Assembly: GCA_963575645.1 (NCBI GenBank)
Contig: OY754466.1
Location: 45,416,001-45,480,000, forward strand
Source of the DNA: Xanthostigma xanthostigma
Lineage: Eukaryota; Arthropoda; Insecta; Raphidioptera; Raphidiidae
DNA: 64,000 nucleotides
Direction: 5' to 3'
Below the pieces are notes generated by a model. It was not told the origin of the DNA. It worked only from the letters and a program-made list of their open reading frames with translations, and ran no database searches. The first letter of the stretch is position 1; each line of letters opens with the position of its first letter. The translations under genes and the position numbers were made by a program. Positions 43,104 through 53,287 of this stretch are shown piece by piece.

Positions 43104-43640
43104 CGACATCTTGTAAGGCTGCTGCACACGAGGCTGGAAACACTACTTGGACTTCTGCTGACCGATAGGCTTGCGTTGATTGGTCAGATGGAACGCGGCA
43201 ACCTCTGTAATTTTTTGGCCTTAGACACAAGCCCAAAATTGTTATCCTCTATATATAAAAATCTCGTGTCTGCTAATCTCCGAAACCAATGAACCGATTT
43301 TAATGAAATTTTGTAAATATGTCTTGCTTGGTCCAACTTACACTATAGGATATTTTTCATTTTTTTTTTATTGCAAGAAACAGGGAGAGAGACACTATCT
43401 TTAAATATAAAATATAATCTGTATCGTATCTTATTAACATGTAGTGACATCCGATAGAATTTGCTCAAAGCTATTAGTTCAGACGGAAACAAAAAAAAAC
43501 TGTGTTAGTACCAATTAGCGACATCTGTTAGAATTTGCTCAAAGCTATTAGTTCTGACGCCGGGCCGCAAACGAAATACATTTTGCAGAATTATATCTAT
43601 CGCGCCCGGGTAAACCCGGGCCGGGCAGCTATTTTTTTTT
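43104..43640. repeat. TIR-end fragment plus LINE/SINE tail pieces
   Basis: 43108-43200 (TAAGGCTGCTGCACACGAGG) matches the right end of the 24.0-24.8 kb element in reverse. 43245-43340 is a TGAACCGATTTTAATG LINE tail. 43440-43640 has two roughly 70-bp units with ATTTGCTCAAAGCTATTAG and ends in ACCCGGGCCGGGC; this is the reverse of the 50.5-50.8 kb family. Confidence 0.6.
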
Positions 43641-43705
43641 TATATGAATGTTGGCATAGTAACAAGTCAGAATTTATTTATTTGAAGTTTTTCGTTCCTC
43701 GTTGT

Positions 43706-44623
43706 ACCATTAGTACAGTCAATCTGGCAAAAACCTCAACAAAACCAACCAAAAAGGTGAAACTTGGTGAGTCGTTAGAGAATGATGAAAAAAAGGTTAC
43801 CTGGCAATGGCCACCTGGTACCTGTTCAAATACCTGTTCAAATAGTAAAAAAAAACTCAAAAATATTTTGAAATGCATTTTTCTCGAAAACTATCCATTT
43901 TACAGAAAAATTTATTGAACAAAAAATGTAGAGGGCATCGTTATCTACAATTAATGTCATTGGTGCTATGTTGTACAACAAAAAATGTGCGCAGTAGGTG
44001 GCGCTTAAGTGCCAAAAAAAGTGTTTTTCCACTTTTTTGCCCTGAAATTTTCATTTTTCAGTTACGATTCAAATGGAAAAATTGTTCCATTTTATTTTAT
44101 AAACAACTTTTATTTCAACATTTTTTTCATACAACTTACCGTTTCAGAGCTGCAGCTTGTTGAAGTGAAAATAAGTTGTATGAAAAGTAAGTTGTATGAA
44201 AAAAATGTTGAAATAAAAGTTGTTTATAAAATAAAATGGAACAATTTTTCCATTTGAATCGTAACTGAAAAATGAAAATTTCAGGGCAAAAAAGTGGAAA
44301 AACACTTTTTTTGGCACTTAAGCGCCACCTACTGCGCACATTTTTTGTTGTACAACATAGCACCAATGACATTAATTGTAGATAACGATGCCCTCTACAT
44401 TTTTTGTTCAATAAATTTTTCTGTAAAATGGATAGTTTTCGAGAAAAATGCATTTCAAAATATTTTTGAGTTTTTTTTGACTATTTGAACAGGTACCAGG
44501 TGGCCATTGCCAGGTAACCTTTTTTTCATCATTCTCTAACGACTCACCAAGTTTCACCTTTTTGGGTGTTTTTGATACGAAATGATTTTTTTTTCGCCAG
44601 ATTGATTGTACTACATTACTAGT
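43706..44623. repeat. 0.92-kb near-perfect hairpin (arms about 430 bp)
   Basis: Arms start TAGTACAGTCAATCTGGC / GCCAGATTGATTGTACTA and meet around CAGAGCTGCAGCTTG near 44148. The arms are nearly identical over TGGCAATGGCCACCTGGTAC, GCAGTAGGTGGCGCTTAAG and TTTATAAACAACTTTTATTT. Differences are a small insertion on each side. Open frames (60-105 codons) occur in mirrored pairs and so reflect the palindrome, not proteins. Confidence 0.9.
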
Positions 44624-44889
44624 AAACATTGAAATTTTATTAAAAATATCATTGTTCAGTGTTCAAGCGTGCTCAGTTGACGTGTTAATAAATAAAAACG
44701 ACGTATTTATGAAGATGACAAAACTATTTTGTCAGTTGAACTAATCGCACAATTTAACAGAAGATTATTTTTGACATCTGTCAACGTGTAGAATTCACAA
44801 TACCGTGTCGAATGTTATTGCTAAACGGACAACAGGCTGTCATTTGACCGTATTGTTCCAGTCGTTAAGTATTTGTTTTTTTTTTTTTA

Positions 44890-45369
44890 GTGTATTTGCC
44901 ATAAGGCACTTACACTATTGGCGTCGGTCGGATAGCGGAACCTAGGAGTCGGACCAAAATTTCTCGACGTTTCATAGCCTCCTAAGAAGTTTGGCACTAC
45001 GTTTAAGTCCGGTCCTGTCGGACCGATTTTAATAAAATTTTGGCATAATATTTATCTTTATCAATTGGTTAAATTTAAATTTTTAAACGATTCTGAGATG
45101 TTTTTCGGTATTTTTAAGCCCAAAAATATTTTTCAACTCCTAAAACCCATCCTATAAGTATCCCGATTGGGCCCATTTTAAATAGGCTTCCTGCAGTGAT
45201 GGATTTCAATATGTGATCCAAATTTCGTTAAAATCAATTAACTCCTTCGAAAGTAAACTGGCATTTCCAAAAACGGTGCCAAACTTTCTTAGGAGGCTAT
45301 GAAACGTCGAGAATTTTTGGTCCGACCCCTAAGCCAATAATGTAGGTAAGTGCCTTATGGCAAATACAC
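44890..45369. mobile_element. 480-bp element with about 100-bp inverted ends
   Basis: Ends GTGTATTTGCCATAAGGCAC / GTGCCTTATGGCAAATACAC. Further in come CGACGTTTCATAGCCTCCTA and its inverse. The middle contains TAAGTCCGGTCCTGTCGGAC and CCCGATTGGGCCC. TSD unclear. Degenerate relatives lie at 1.7 and 39.2-39.5 kb. Confidence 0.75.
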
Positions 45370-45599
45370 AAAAAATGATTTGAGTAACGGCAAATATTAT
45401 CACACTAGTCAGGCAACACAATGATATATATGTATTAATACGCTAAGGTTAAAGATGTTTGCCTCCCTTTTTAGAAAAAACCACACAATTTCTCCACATA
45501 ATTTATATATCATTTTACAGATAATTGCTTGCTCTACTGACATCGACAACTAAAAAATGTATTATTGCTATTGTTTTTGTAAATTAATTAATTAACAGC

Positions 45600-45900
45600 A
45601 ACGCTGAACAACGTCTGCCATCTGATAATTTTGAAACAACGTCAACACTTCGATGTGTCATCTGACCTTCATATTGTGAATACTGCATACTGCCATCTCA
45701 CGGGTAACGCTGAACAACGTCACAGCAATGCTGCATAATGCCATCTGGCTTAGCTCAACGCTTTTGCTACTTGCGCCTCTATATGACAATTTTAGTAAAA
45801 TATTTCTTCGATCTGCCATCTGAGCTTCATATTGTAATACAACAAAAAGAAGAACGTTATAAGCAGTGTGCAAAATTAGAAACGAATTGAATACCTGCAA
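45600..45900. repeat. Irregular repeats around TGCCATCTG motifs
   Basis: AACGCTGAACAACGTC appears twice (about 45601 and 45708) and GCCATCTG-type motifs four times. Likely a degenerate minisatellite related in motif to the CAGATGGCGCTG repeat at 61.3-61.8 kb. Minus-strand frame not convincing. Confidence 0.4.
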
Positions 45901-45917
45901 TCATATTTAAAAAAAAT

Positions 45918-46342
45918 TGGTTGTCTGTAAAGTCGGTTTACGGACGATAGTTTTACGTGATAACGTATTCCGCTCGAATATCATATTTAATAATACATAA
46001 CCTAAATTTTAGTAGCTGTCAAACTATATTTTTACCGACTAATAATTTGATCAACCAAAGCAAAATACATATTATTAAGCAATTATAAAAGACATTTAAA
46101 AGAATGTATATATATTATATATTTGTTAACAAACCGTATAATTTATCTGACCATCTGTCAGATGTAGCTTTCGCTGGAACAGCCGAAAAAAATGTTGAAC
46201 GCACACTACTCTCTGACGTCACGCGAGAAGAGAGAGACTATCGCTTATATCGCGCTCTCGCTTGCGGAACGTTACTCTTTTTCATGCGTGCAGCCGGTGT
46301 TTCAACATTTTATAAGACGTTATCACGTCAAAATAATTTTGT
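45918..46342 (-). repeat. ACGTGATAACGT-ended element, copy 2 (inverted)
   Basis: Starts ATTGGTTGTCTGTAAAGTCG and TTTTACGTGATAACGTATTC. Ends TATAAGACGTTATCACGTCA. Relative to the other copies it has about 150 bp of different middle sequence (46030-46180). It lies directly upstream of the host exon. Confidence 0.65.
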
Positions 46343-46448
46343 AAAGTGATAATTATTATACTTATTTAGTGCGAATAATTCGCACAGGTCACACTAGTAT
46401 TACATTATGCATAATATATTGTTATTTGAGGTTATGTTTTTGTTTCAG

Positions 46449-46859
46449 AATGTCGCCGGTCGCTTTTCCTTTGTCGCGCTGTGATTCGCCGATTAACAGT
46501 CGTAGTGTTCGCGTGTTGAGTGTCGCCGCCATTTTTGTGTCGTCTTACCATCTGCAACATCTGCGCAGCCGTACATCATCATCGAGGTGGTGGTGCAGGC
46601 GATGAAGTGGGGCCCAGCGCGGGCCGCCGACCGTCCTGCAGGAGGGGGGCCATGGACAACGACGACATCAAACGCCAGGAGCGTCGCCAGCAACAACGTC
46701 ATCAGCGTTTCCTGCAGCACCAGCAGTGGCCGCCGTCGCCAACTGCACCTCCGGAACAACCAGCACCTGGTGATTATCATAAACTCGTCTATTTTACGTG
46801 TGGACAACGACACGAGGCCGCCAAATTCACCTGTGATACGCCGGCGCATCAACTTAAAG
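46449..46859 (+). other. Host-gene 5' exon (5' UTR plus start of CDS)
   Basis: A sharp shift to GC- and CpG-rich sequence. A good acceptor-like tract TGTTTTTGTTTCAG ends at about 46448. This may be an internal 5' exon, or transcription may start within it. The right edge is a strong donor AAAG|GTGAGTG (intron from 46860). A short upstream frame from the ATG at 46450 stops at 46605, so it would be an upstream ORF if this is UTR. Confidence 0.6.
46652..46859 (+). CDS. N-terminal coding exon of an unrecognised host protein
   Basis: ATG at 46652 in a strong context (GGGGCCATGG). It has 69 complete codons plus one base before the donor, so the exon ends in phase 1. The peptide starts MDNDDIKRQERRQQQRHQRF and has a Gln/Arg/His-rich basic stretch (residues 7-25). 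A Pro-rich linker (27-39) follows, then DYHKLVYFTCGQRHEAAKF and TCDTPAHQLK. No signal peptide or membrane segment is visible. The last 28 residues look globular and might start a folded domain continued in exon 2, which I did not find here. Composition and codon use differ sharply from the AT-rich surroundings, as for a conserved gene. The frame is open upstream to about 46520, so an earlier non-ATG start cannot be excluded. I do not recognise the protein. Confidence 0.6.
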
Positions 46860-47213
46860 GTGAGTGATTTTCATAACATTTTCAAATTGCATTCGAGTTT
46901 CACAATATGGCCGCCCTATGCGAAACGCTTGCATTGACCTTATTCAAGGTTTCTTTTACTTATATATTTCCGAGCAAAACATTTGTCGTTGGAGCGATTT
47001 TAATCCTTCAAAACGTTAGTTATATTTAAGGGACAAAACTCTCATCAAATGTAGCAGACTCGTAATGCAAGCTGTAGTGATAAGGTTAACTTTGTTGCTT
47101 TCTACATGCATACGTTAAATTTGAAAGAGAAACCACATGAAAACAATGCTTTTACTTTTCAGTTTATTAATTTGATATTAACATTTACACATTTTATTAA
47201 ATATTGTAAAGGA
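46860..47213 (+). other. Start of probable first intron
   Basis: GTGAGTG donor followed by AT-rich sequence without open frames. No acceptor plus coding exon for this gene was found downstream in the window, so the intron may run past 64000. Confidence 0.45.
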
Positions 47214-47888
47214 CCACGCACAAACTTTATGGGATTTAGTTCTCGGTTAAATTGATCGAAAATGGTTTTATTTTATAGTTTAAAGGTTACTAAGAAAAAT
47301 TGTCCATGAGCGCATAGCCTATAAAAACCGATAGATTTTTAGTTACAGATATGTTTAGCGAGATTTTAGAAATAGGAATATCCACTGAATTTATAATCTT
47401 AAAAAATCCTAAGCTCTAGAAATATGTTTTCGAGTGCGCTGAATCCGAATATGACACTATTAGGATAAAAGCCGGATAGTTGCCCCACTTTTCAAAGAAG
47501 CTCTATTATTAAAAAATATGTACTTACTAAGAATAATGCAACACGTATATCAAAACATAGGTCTTTGATCATTCATAGTAGCCTATTTTTGAAAACATAA
47601 TTAATATTGGTTTTGTATTTGACCTCTCAAAAAAGGGATAGTTGCCTACTGTGGCGGATAGTAGCCTAACATTAAAAATGCTTCGAGGGATACTTGCCTC
47701 GTGCAGGGATAGAGGCCTCACTATGATTTTTTAGATAGAAACAAATTTATGTATATCAATTTAAGTAATCAGTCTTTATTTTTTACTGAGATCCATTATT
47801 ATGTACTAAAAATACAACAAAAATAGCATCCGAAGTCCGAAGTCAGGGTTTTCAACTTTCCACATCTCATGCAATGATTTTTTAATGT

Positions 47889-48190
47889 TTAAAGTTCATG
47901 CAACCACATTTGACTCATCTCACATTGAATCCAATCTGATTTCGATTTTGTAAAATTGTAATTCTCAAAACATTCTGCACAATAATCATCAATTGAAACT
48001 TTTTTATTCGTATTTTATATTTTTGAATTAGCGTTTTTCTTTTAATACTATCTTTTCAGTGTCTCTTATCGATTTTTTGTCCTTTTTACTTTTGATTGGT
48101 AGTCCCTTGGTGGCTTTTCCTTTAGACGTTTTTGAACTTATAACATTTTCCTAATTTTCACTGTCAGAACTCTAAATTTCTATTCTTCTC
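47889..48190 (-). pseudogene. C-terminal tail of pogo/DDE-1-type transposase
   Basis: The minus-strand frames include SSKTSKGKATKGLPIKSKK then DKKSIRDTEKIVLKEKR (Lys-rich tail). After a break comes SIDDYCAECFENYNF then TKSKSDWIQCEMSQMWLHE and a stop. The pattern C-x2-C-x(n)-W-I-Q-C-x3-x-x-W-x-H-E resembles the C-terminal PHD-like zinc motif often found at the end of pogo/jerky-type DDE_1 transposases. The Cys expected after QCEM is Ser, and the last Cys is lost to a stop. Stops and frame changes show it is dead. The upstream catalytic domain was not found. Confidence 0.6.
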
Positions 48191-48299
48191 TTCCTTAAAA
48201 AAGTCAATAGGGCGACTATCCTTTGTGATACGGATACTTGCCTTTCTTATTTGCGAAATAAATAAAAACTATTCAACAATAAAACGTAATAAACAGTGT

Positions 48300-48697
48300 G
48301 TAAGGTGTATTAGTTTAGCCTATGTTTAATAAAAAAGGATTAATTATTTCGGAGAAGGCTATAAATGATTTCTAATGGTATATGCTGCCGACGTTTCAAT
48401 TCTTAATATATATTTCAATAGTATTATAAAAAAAAAAAAATAAGTTTTTTTGATTGATATAACATGATTATTGGACAATATGACAATTAAAAACTTAAAT
48501 TACAAATCGATTAACTCTAATATATAATGTAAGTACATTTTAATAACATTTTTAAATACTTTTTAGTTATTTTTATATGCACTTTTGTAAAATACCTGTA
48601 ATTTCACAGATGTAAGCCCTGAGGAAGGAAATATATTTTCCGAAACGTCGGCAGCATATACCATTAGAAATCATTTATAGCCTTCTCCGAAATAATT
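48300..48697 (+). mobile_element. Nested retroelement with hammerhead-like core and 15-bp TSD
   Basis: Flanked by exact CGTAATAAACAGTGT copies (48285-48299 and 48698-48712). Inverted arms about 48342-48402 and 48638-48697: TTATTTCGGAGAAGGCTATA / inverted, ATGCTGCCGACGTTTC / inverted. The right arm is preceded by GCC-CTGAGGA-AGGAAATATATTTTCC-GAAAC-GTC-GGC, a good fit to a hammerhead fold. The left arm is an inverted copy that stops just after the GAAAC box. Confidence 0.8.
48619..48652 (+). ncRNA. Candidate hammerhead ribozyme core
   Basis: CTGAGGA (48619-48625) fits C3-U4-G5-A6-N-G8-A9. Stem II is GGAAA/TTTCC (48627-48641). GAAA is 48642-48645. An ACGT stem III is followed by cleavage-type triplet GTC (48647-48649). 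Stem I is GCC (48616-48618) with GGC (48650-48652). Stem III is only two pairs, as reported for Penelope-type hammerheads, where dimers may be needed. Structure fit by eye; activity unknown. Confidence 0.5.
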
Positions 48698-49290
48698 CGT
48701 AATAAACAGTGTAATTTAAACTCTGATGCATGCAAAGAAACAAAAAGTTGACTGAAACCGCAATCAATAAAAAAAAATATTCAATAGAAATTACTTACCA
48801 ATATAATTTCGACGCCTGTCAAAGTTTCGTCGCGGAAGATGTTTGCTCACACGGACAAAACGCATGCGTCTACTCCGATGGCACTGAGGCCCACGGGAGG
48901 GGCACTTCAAAGTATAGTAAAGCGCAAACCCCATCAACATCTCTAACATAGTGTATTCAAAACCGAGGCATGTATCCCACTGAGGCAACTATCCGGCTTT
49001 TACCCTATTTTATGCAGGGTGACACCTTCCAACATTACCTAGTTTTCGATTATTTTTCTATTTTAAAAAGAAAAGCACAAAAGTTGAACATGGAACATGT
49101 TTGTGAATTCAATGGATATTCCTATATCTAAAATCTCGCTAAACATAAATCTGTAGCTAAAAATCTATTGGTTATACGCCCATGTTCACTTTTTCTTAGT
49201 GACCTTTAAACTATAATATAATAAAACCATTTTCGATCAATTTAACCGAGAACCAAATCCCATAAGGTTTGTGCGGGGTTCTTTACAATA

Positions 49291-49651
49291 CGTGGGCAAA
49301 TAAAATAAAAAATATTGCACATTTACCCACTTTCCCATTTTAATGACCAATTCCTCGCGCGAACTTTGTAACAAAAATTCCCGATTTGGATCATGTTCCC
49401 TAGTAATCGTTCCAGTGAAGTGCTCCGGAAATAGTCTTTGAACATTGTAACGGTATGCGGTAACATGTTCACGTAACGTACAGCACGTTTTAGGTTAAAG
49501 CAAATTAAACGGAGTCTCTCGTATAGGTTTATTGCGGAATTAAATTGACGTGAATATGAAAGACAGCCTCTGGCCGTTATTAATATGAACCTTAGTTTAA
49601 TGTCAGTTTATGGCAGATGCAAACCTGCACACATAATATAAATATAGCAGG
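49291..49651. other. Region without recognised gene
   Basis: No coding or repeat call. Probable intronic or intergenic sequence. Confidence 0.35.

Positions 49652-49697
<46 letters not shown>
49652..49697. repeat. (TAGA)n microsatellite
   Basis: About eleven TAGA units without interruption. Confidence 0.95.
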
Positions 49698-49698
<1 letters not shown>

Positions 49699-49769
49699 AG
49701 GTCTTTATTTTTTTGGTACAAATGTAGGTACATACCTAAATAGCGTCAATATAAATACTTAGTTATAAA

Positions 49770-50398
49770 AATATAGTTAAAAAAAAACTAAAAAACACGC
49801 TTTATATCAAACTAAAAAGTGAAAAATAAATATAGTTTAAAAAAAACTAAAAAACACGCTTTATATCGAACTAAAAAGTAAAAAATATTTTTTTTAAAAT
49901 AAGCTTAAAACAATAATGAATAAAAAATACTAGTATTATTGTGAAAAAAGCGTGGGGCGCTTTGTTCCATATTTTCGTACATCGAGCGCCCCACGCTTTT
50001 TTCACAATAATACTAGTATTTGTTATTCATTATTGTTTTAAGCTTATATAAAAAAAAATATTTTTTACTTTTTAGTTCGATATAAAGCGTGTTTTTTAGT
50101 TTTTTTTACACAATATTTATTTTTCACTTTTTAGTTCGATTTATTGTCAAAAATTTGCCGAAAAGAAAAACAATTTTTTTTTCGGCGTGGACGGGATTAG
50201 AACCCACAACCGGTGAATCCGAGAGTTGACGTCAGCGAAGACTAGCGCCTTAGACCGCTCGGTCAACGATTGCTCTTACAGTAGTGGCATAACATACTAA
50301 CAGTAATAAACCACTTGCTGTAGTCCAAACGAGATTACAAACAAACATACATACATACATACAAACTTACAAGTCAAACTAATATAAAGCGTGTAAAA
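49770..50398 (-). repeat. Palindrome joined to a tRNA-Leu-like SINE, copy 2
   Basis: Same order as 34311-34870, with an extra partial duplicate of the AACACGCTTTATAT start at its left. The centre is GCGTGGGGCGC, the inner arm AATACTAGTATTATTG. The tRNA-like block is 50272-50183, followed by a CATACATACATACATAC stretch and AATATAAAGCGTGT. Confidence 0.8.
50183..50272 (-). repeat. tRNA-Leu-like core of SINE
   Basis: The minus strand reads GTTGACCGAGCGGTCTAAGG then CGC, a long middle, then GTTGTGGGTTCTAATCCCG. Better preserved than the 34.7-kb copy: CCGAGCGGTCTAAGGCGC is a classic tRNA-Leu D-arm. It lacks a paired acceptor, so it is a SINE promoter region and not a gene. Confidence 0.7.
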
Positions 50399-50532
50399 TT
50401 CTCCAATTTGTAGTGAGCCTTAGCTTATCTGCAATACCTACTCGATATTATACTAGTGGCCCGGTCCGGATTCGTGTAGATTTGTAGATTAACTATTAAA
50501 CATAGTTATTCTGCATTGGACTTTTTTATTGA

Positions 50533-50760
50533 ATAACTAGCGGTCCGCCCCGGTTTCACCCGGGTGCGATAGATATAACTAATTCTGCAAAATGTATTTC
50601 GTTTGCGACTAATAGCTTTGAGCAAATTCTAGCAGATTTGCTTCTGAACTAATAGCTTTGAGCTAATTTTAACAGATGTCGCTACTTGGTTTTTGTTTGC
50701 TTCTAAATTAATAGCTTTGAGTAAATTCTATCAGATGTCGTTACATGTTACTTAAACATT
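50533..50760 (+). repeat. GGTCCGCCCCGG-headed repeat with three internal units
   Basis: ACTAGCGGTCCGCCCCGG then CACCCGGGTGCGATAG. It is followed by three roughly 60-70 bp units carrying AATAGCTTTGAG(C/T)AAAT and AGATGTCG(C/T)TAC. Reverse copy at 43440-43640. Confidence 0.65.
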
Positions 50761-51285
50761 GTAATTTTGTACAAAATATTTAATAAAAACTATCCTATAT
50801 TCTATATAGCGTGTAAAAATGTTATATCTTAAAAATTATGTATTATATAAAAATATAAAAAATATTTCTCTAAATTTATGTAAATATAGCGTAAGATGGA
50901 AACACTGTCGCTTGTGTATTAATGAAACGTCGGTCGTCTCATAAACGCAGCGGGCGTTAAACTGTTTTTTTATAATATTTAGAGCGCACTGTCATTTTGT
51001 TTATTTGTTCAACGACATCCTTTCCTGCAATGCAATCGATCTGTAAGTTAAAGTAAAAAAATATCGCATACTTTGAACATTAAACACGTGGCTCTATTTT
51101 TACTTTATTTAATAAATTACAATGTTTACATAAATAAATCGTATAGACGTAGAACTCGTCTACTCTATATTTTAAACTAAAAAAAACGGTCTTCACTAAT
51201 TAGTATATTTAGCTGTCTATACGTTGTCAGATACGCTATTGACATGTTTTATTTTTTGATGACGTATTTATTTTAAATTTTCTGT
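50761..51285. other. AT-rich region, nothing recognised
   Basis: No supported feature. Confidence 0.35.
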
Positions 51286-51287
51286 AA

Positions 51288-51637
51288 TCTATACTATTAT
51301 ATAAAGCTGAAGAGTTTGTTTGTTTGTTTGATTGAACGCGCTAATCTCAGGAACTACTGATTCGAATTGAAAAATTTTTTTTTTGTTGGTTAGCCCATTT
51401 ATCGAGGAAGGCTATAGGCTATATAATTATCACGCTACGACCAATAGGAGCTGAGCACCAATGAAAAATGTAACTCAAAAATTGTCCGTCCGACAAAATC
51501 TTTTGAACGGTAACTCCGATCGTCATGAAATTTGGACACAACACTCATCTCGGTGAACTAAGATGAACGTACGTACTCATGTCCCTCCTCCCTCATTCGT
51601 TCTTTTGCACCCGGGTGAAACCGGGCGGGGCTGGTAT
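51288..51637 (+). repeat. tRNA-Lys-family SINE lacking its tRNA-like core
   Basis: TCTATACTATTATATAAAGC...GCGCTAATCTCAGG...GGCTATAGGCTATATAA...then directly CGACAAAATCTTTTGAACGG and GGGTGAAACCGGGCGGGG. The tRNA block and about 200 bases present in 25572-26183 are missing, so this is an internal deletion derivative. Confidence 0.75.
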
Positions 51638-51744
51638 AGTGTTAAATAATATAACACAAAATTAAAGGGAAAATAATTCAACGGCGGGAAGAGAAACCTC
51701 AGTCACGTAACTCTTATTTGCGCGTGGCTCACACTTTTTTTTGG

Positions 51745-52105
51745 ATTCCTTACCCCAAAAGAAAAAAGGGAACCTTTATAGGTATAGGAAAACTTCGTTG
51801 TCCTCCTGTCTGTCTGTCAAGACCCTTACCCTAAGGAACGCGTGGAGATATCAAGTTGAAATTAATATCAAATAGTCTGGTCTGCAATCCGTTGGAGCTG
51901 TGAAAAAATCAAACTTCTAAGTTAACGCAATCAAAAGATACGGTTGTTTATTAAATTTTAACACTCGCAAGGGAATCGAGACCTATAGAATACTTCCCGT
52001 TGATCTAGAATTACTTATTAAATTTGGAAAGAAGCAATGTCTTATATCACAAGTAAAGAGAAAAGTCCGAAAAACAGAAATTTGTAATCACATCACAAAA
52101 AAATT
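51745..52105 (+). repeat. LINE 3'-region copy
   Basis: CCCCAAAAGAAAAAAGGGAAC, TGTCTGTCTGTCAAGACCC, TTCCCGTTGATCTAGAATTA and TTGGAAAGAAGCAATGTC. It contains no hAT insertion and so shows the empty site for 22140-22423. Confidence 0.7.
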
Positions 52106-52970
52106 TTTTTGCGATTTTAAACTTATTTGTAACTTCGTAAAATCAATATGTTGTATGATATCAAAGGGTATATTCTCCAGTACCCCAAGTATCATAAAAA
52201 TAAAGCTATTAAGCAATGTTTTAAACCTCCTTAGTCAGCCAAACTTAATATGAAATATTTTATATACGAGTATACACATCATTTCATTGATTTTCTTTTT
52301 ACTATACGTTCCTTGTATAAAAATGTTGACGCCATTTTGTTCAATATCTCTTGACAGTTGGTACTCGCTGTTTCTTGCTTATAAAATTTCCACACGTGGA
52401 AATAAACGGACTGTTATTATTATTATGTTGGCAGCATTAGAACGTCAACTGTTTTAGAATTAATATCTTATCGTAAAACGTGGAAATTCAAAGAATGGCA
52501 ACTAATGAAAACCATTATTTCTTCTCTTTCTGAAAACGAAGGACTTTGAGATATATATCTATTTAATTATTTGATAGCAATCAATAACTTGTGGGCAGCT
52601 GTAAAAAAATAAACCGTGGCTATTTTAATAAAGTGGCTTTCTTTTATTCTCTTTTATATTATTTTCGTGCTTTTTCCACGGCGGCACATCTGCTATTTCG
52701 ATTCTGTCCTCGGAATATTTTGTAATAAATAAATAAAAGCTATCCATACAGGATGTTTCAAGCGAAAAAGTTTACAGTAAAATATAAATACGGAACTTCA
52801 ACTACTCATTATGTCTTAAATATTGTGTTCGTTTTTAATGTGTCATCTACAATAGTAATATTTGAGCTTTCCGACCCGGTTTTGCTCCGGTAGACAATTA
52901 GAGCGCCTGAGTACAAAGAAGTCAGCCTATTAAACTTTACTGCGCAGATATTTGTTATTGTTGTACAGAG
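52106..52970. other. Region without recognised gene
   Basis: 52380-52440 (ACACGTGGAAATAAACGG then TTATTATTATT) resembles a retroelement tail. Otherwise nothing. Confidence 0.4.
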
Positions 52971-53285
52971 CAGTGATGTCAAAGATACGGCCCGCGGGCC
53001 GCATCCGGCCCTCAAGCAATCTCAATACGGCCCCGCGACCAGAATCTATCCAGTGAAGATTTTAGACACCTGGCATCAATGAGCTTATCAAAAACAAGAG
53101 ACGTCAGGTATCTGGATCCTCAAACTCAAGATAATTTACCCTTTTTATTACCTTCATATGAAAATTGATTTAAACTAAATAAATAAAGATTTTGATTCAG
53201 TATGTGTTTTAGTTTTTAATTTAGAGTTTGGCCCGCTACCACACATTATAAATGATCCTTTAGAAAAATCGGTCTGACATCCCTG
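52971..53285. mobile_element. hAT-like element abutting the P-like element
   Basis: CAGTGATGTCAAAGATACGG then CCCGCGGGCCGC at the left; TCGGTCTGACATCCCTG at the right. Ends and GGCCCGCGGGCC content are hAT-like. Flanks GTACAGAG / GTATACGC are not duplicated. The right end touches the P-like element start, so that element may have inserted at this border. Confidence 0.6.
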
Positions 53286-53287
53286 GT

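Larger units (their letters stand above)
47214..49288 (-). mobile_element. 2.1-kb pogo/Tigger-like DNA transposon, TA-flanked, decayed
   Basis: TA at both edges (47212-47213 and 49289-49290). Inverted ends over about 200 bases: TTGTAAAGGACCACGCACAA / inverted TTGTAAAGAACCCCGCACAA, then TCTCGGTTAAATTGATCG. On the minus strand the 3' coding part ends in a zinc-binding tail (47889-48190). The catalytic DDE region is deleted or decayed. Nine GGATAGTTGCC-like motifs lie inside the termini. A retroelement (48300-48697) is nested within it. Confidence 0.75.

Noticed and set aside
43678..44629. Several mirrored frames of 60-105 codons
   Set aside because: They appear in pairs because the sequence is a palindrome; no protein-family features.
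46493..46852. 119-codon minus-strand frame opposite the host exon
   Set aside because: Shadow frame of the GC-rich exon; the + strand has the start context and splice donor.
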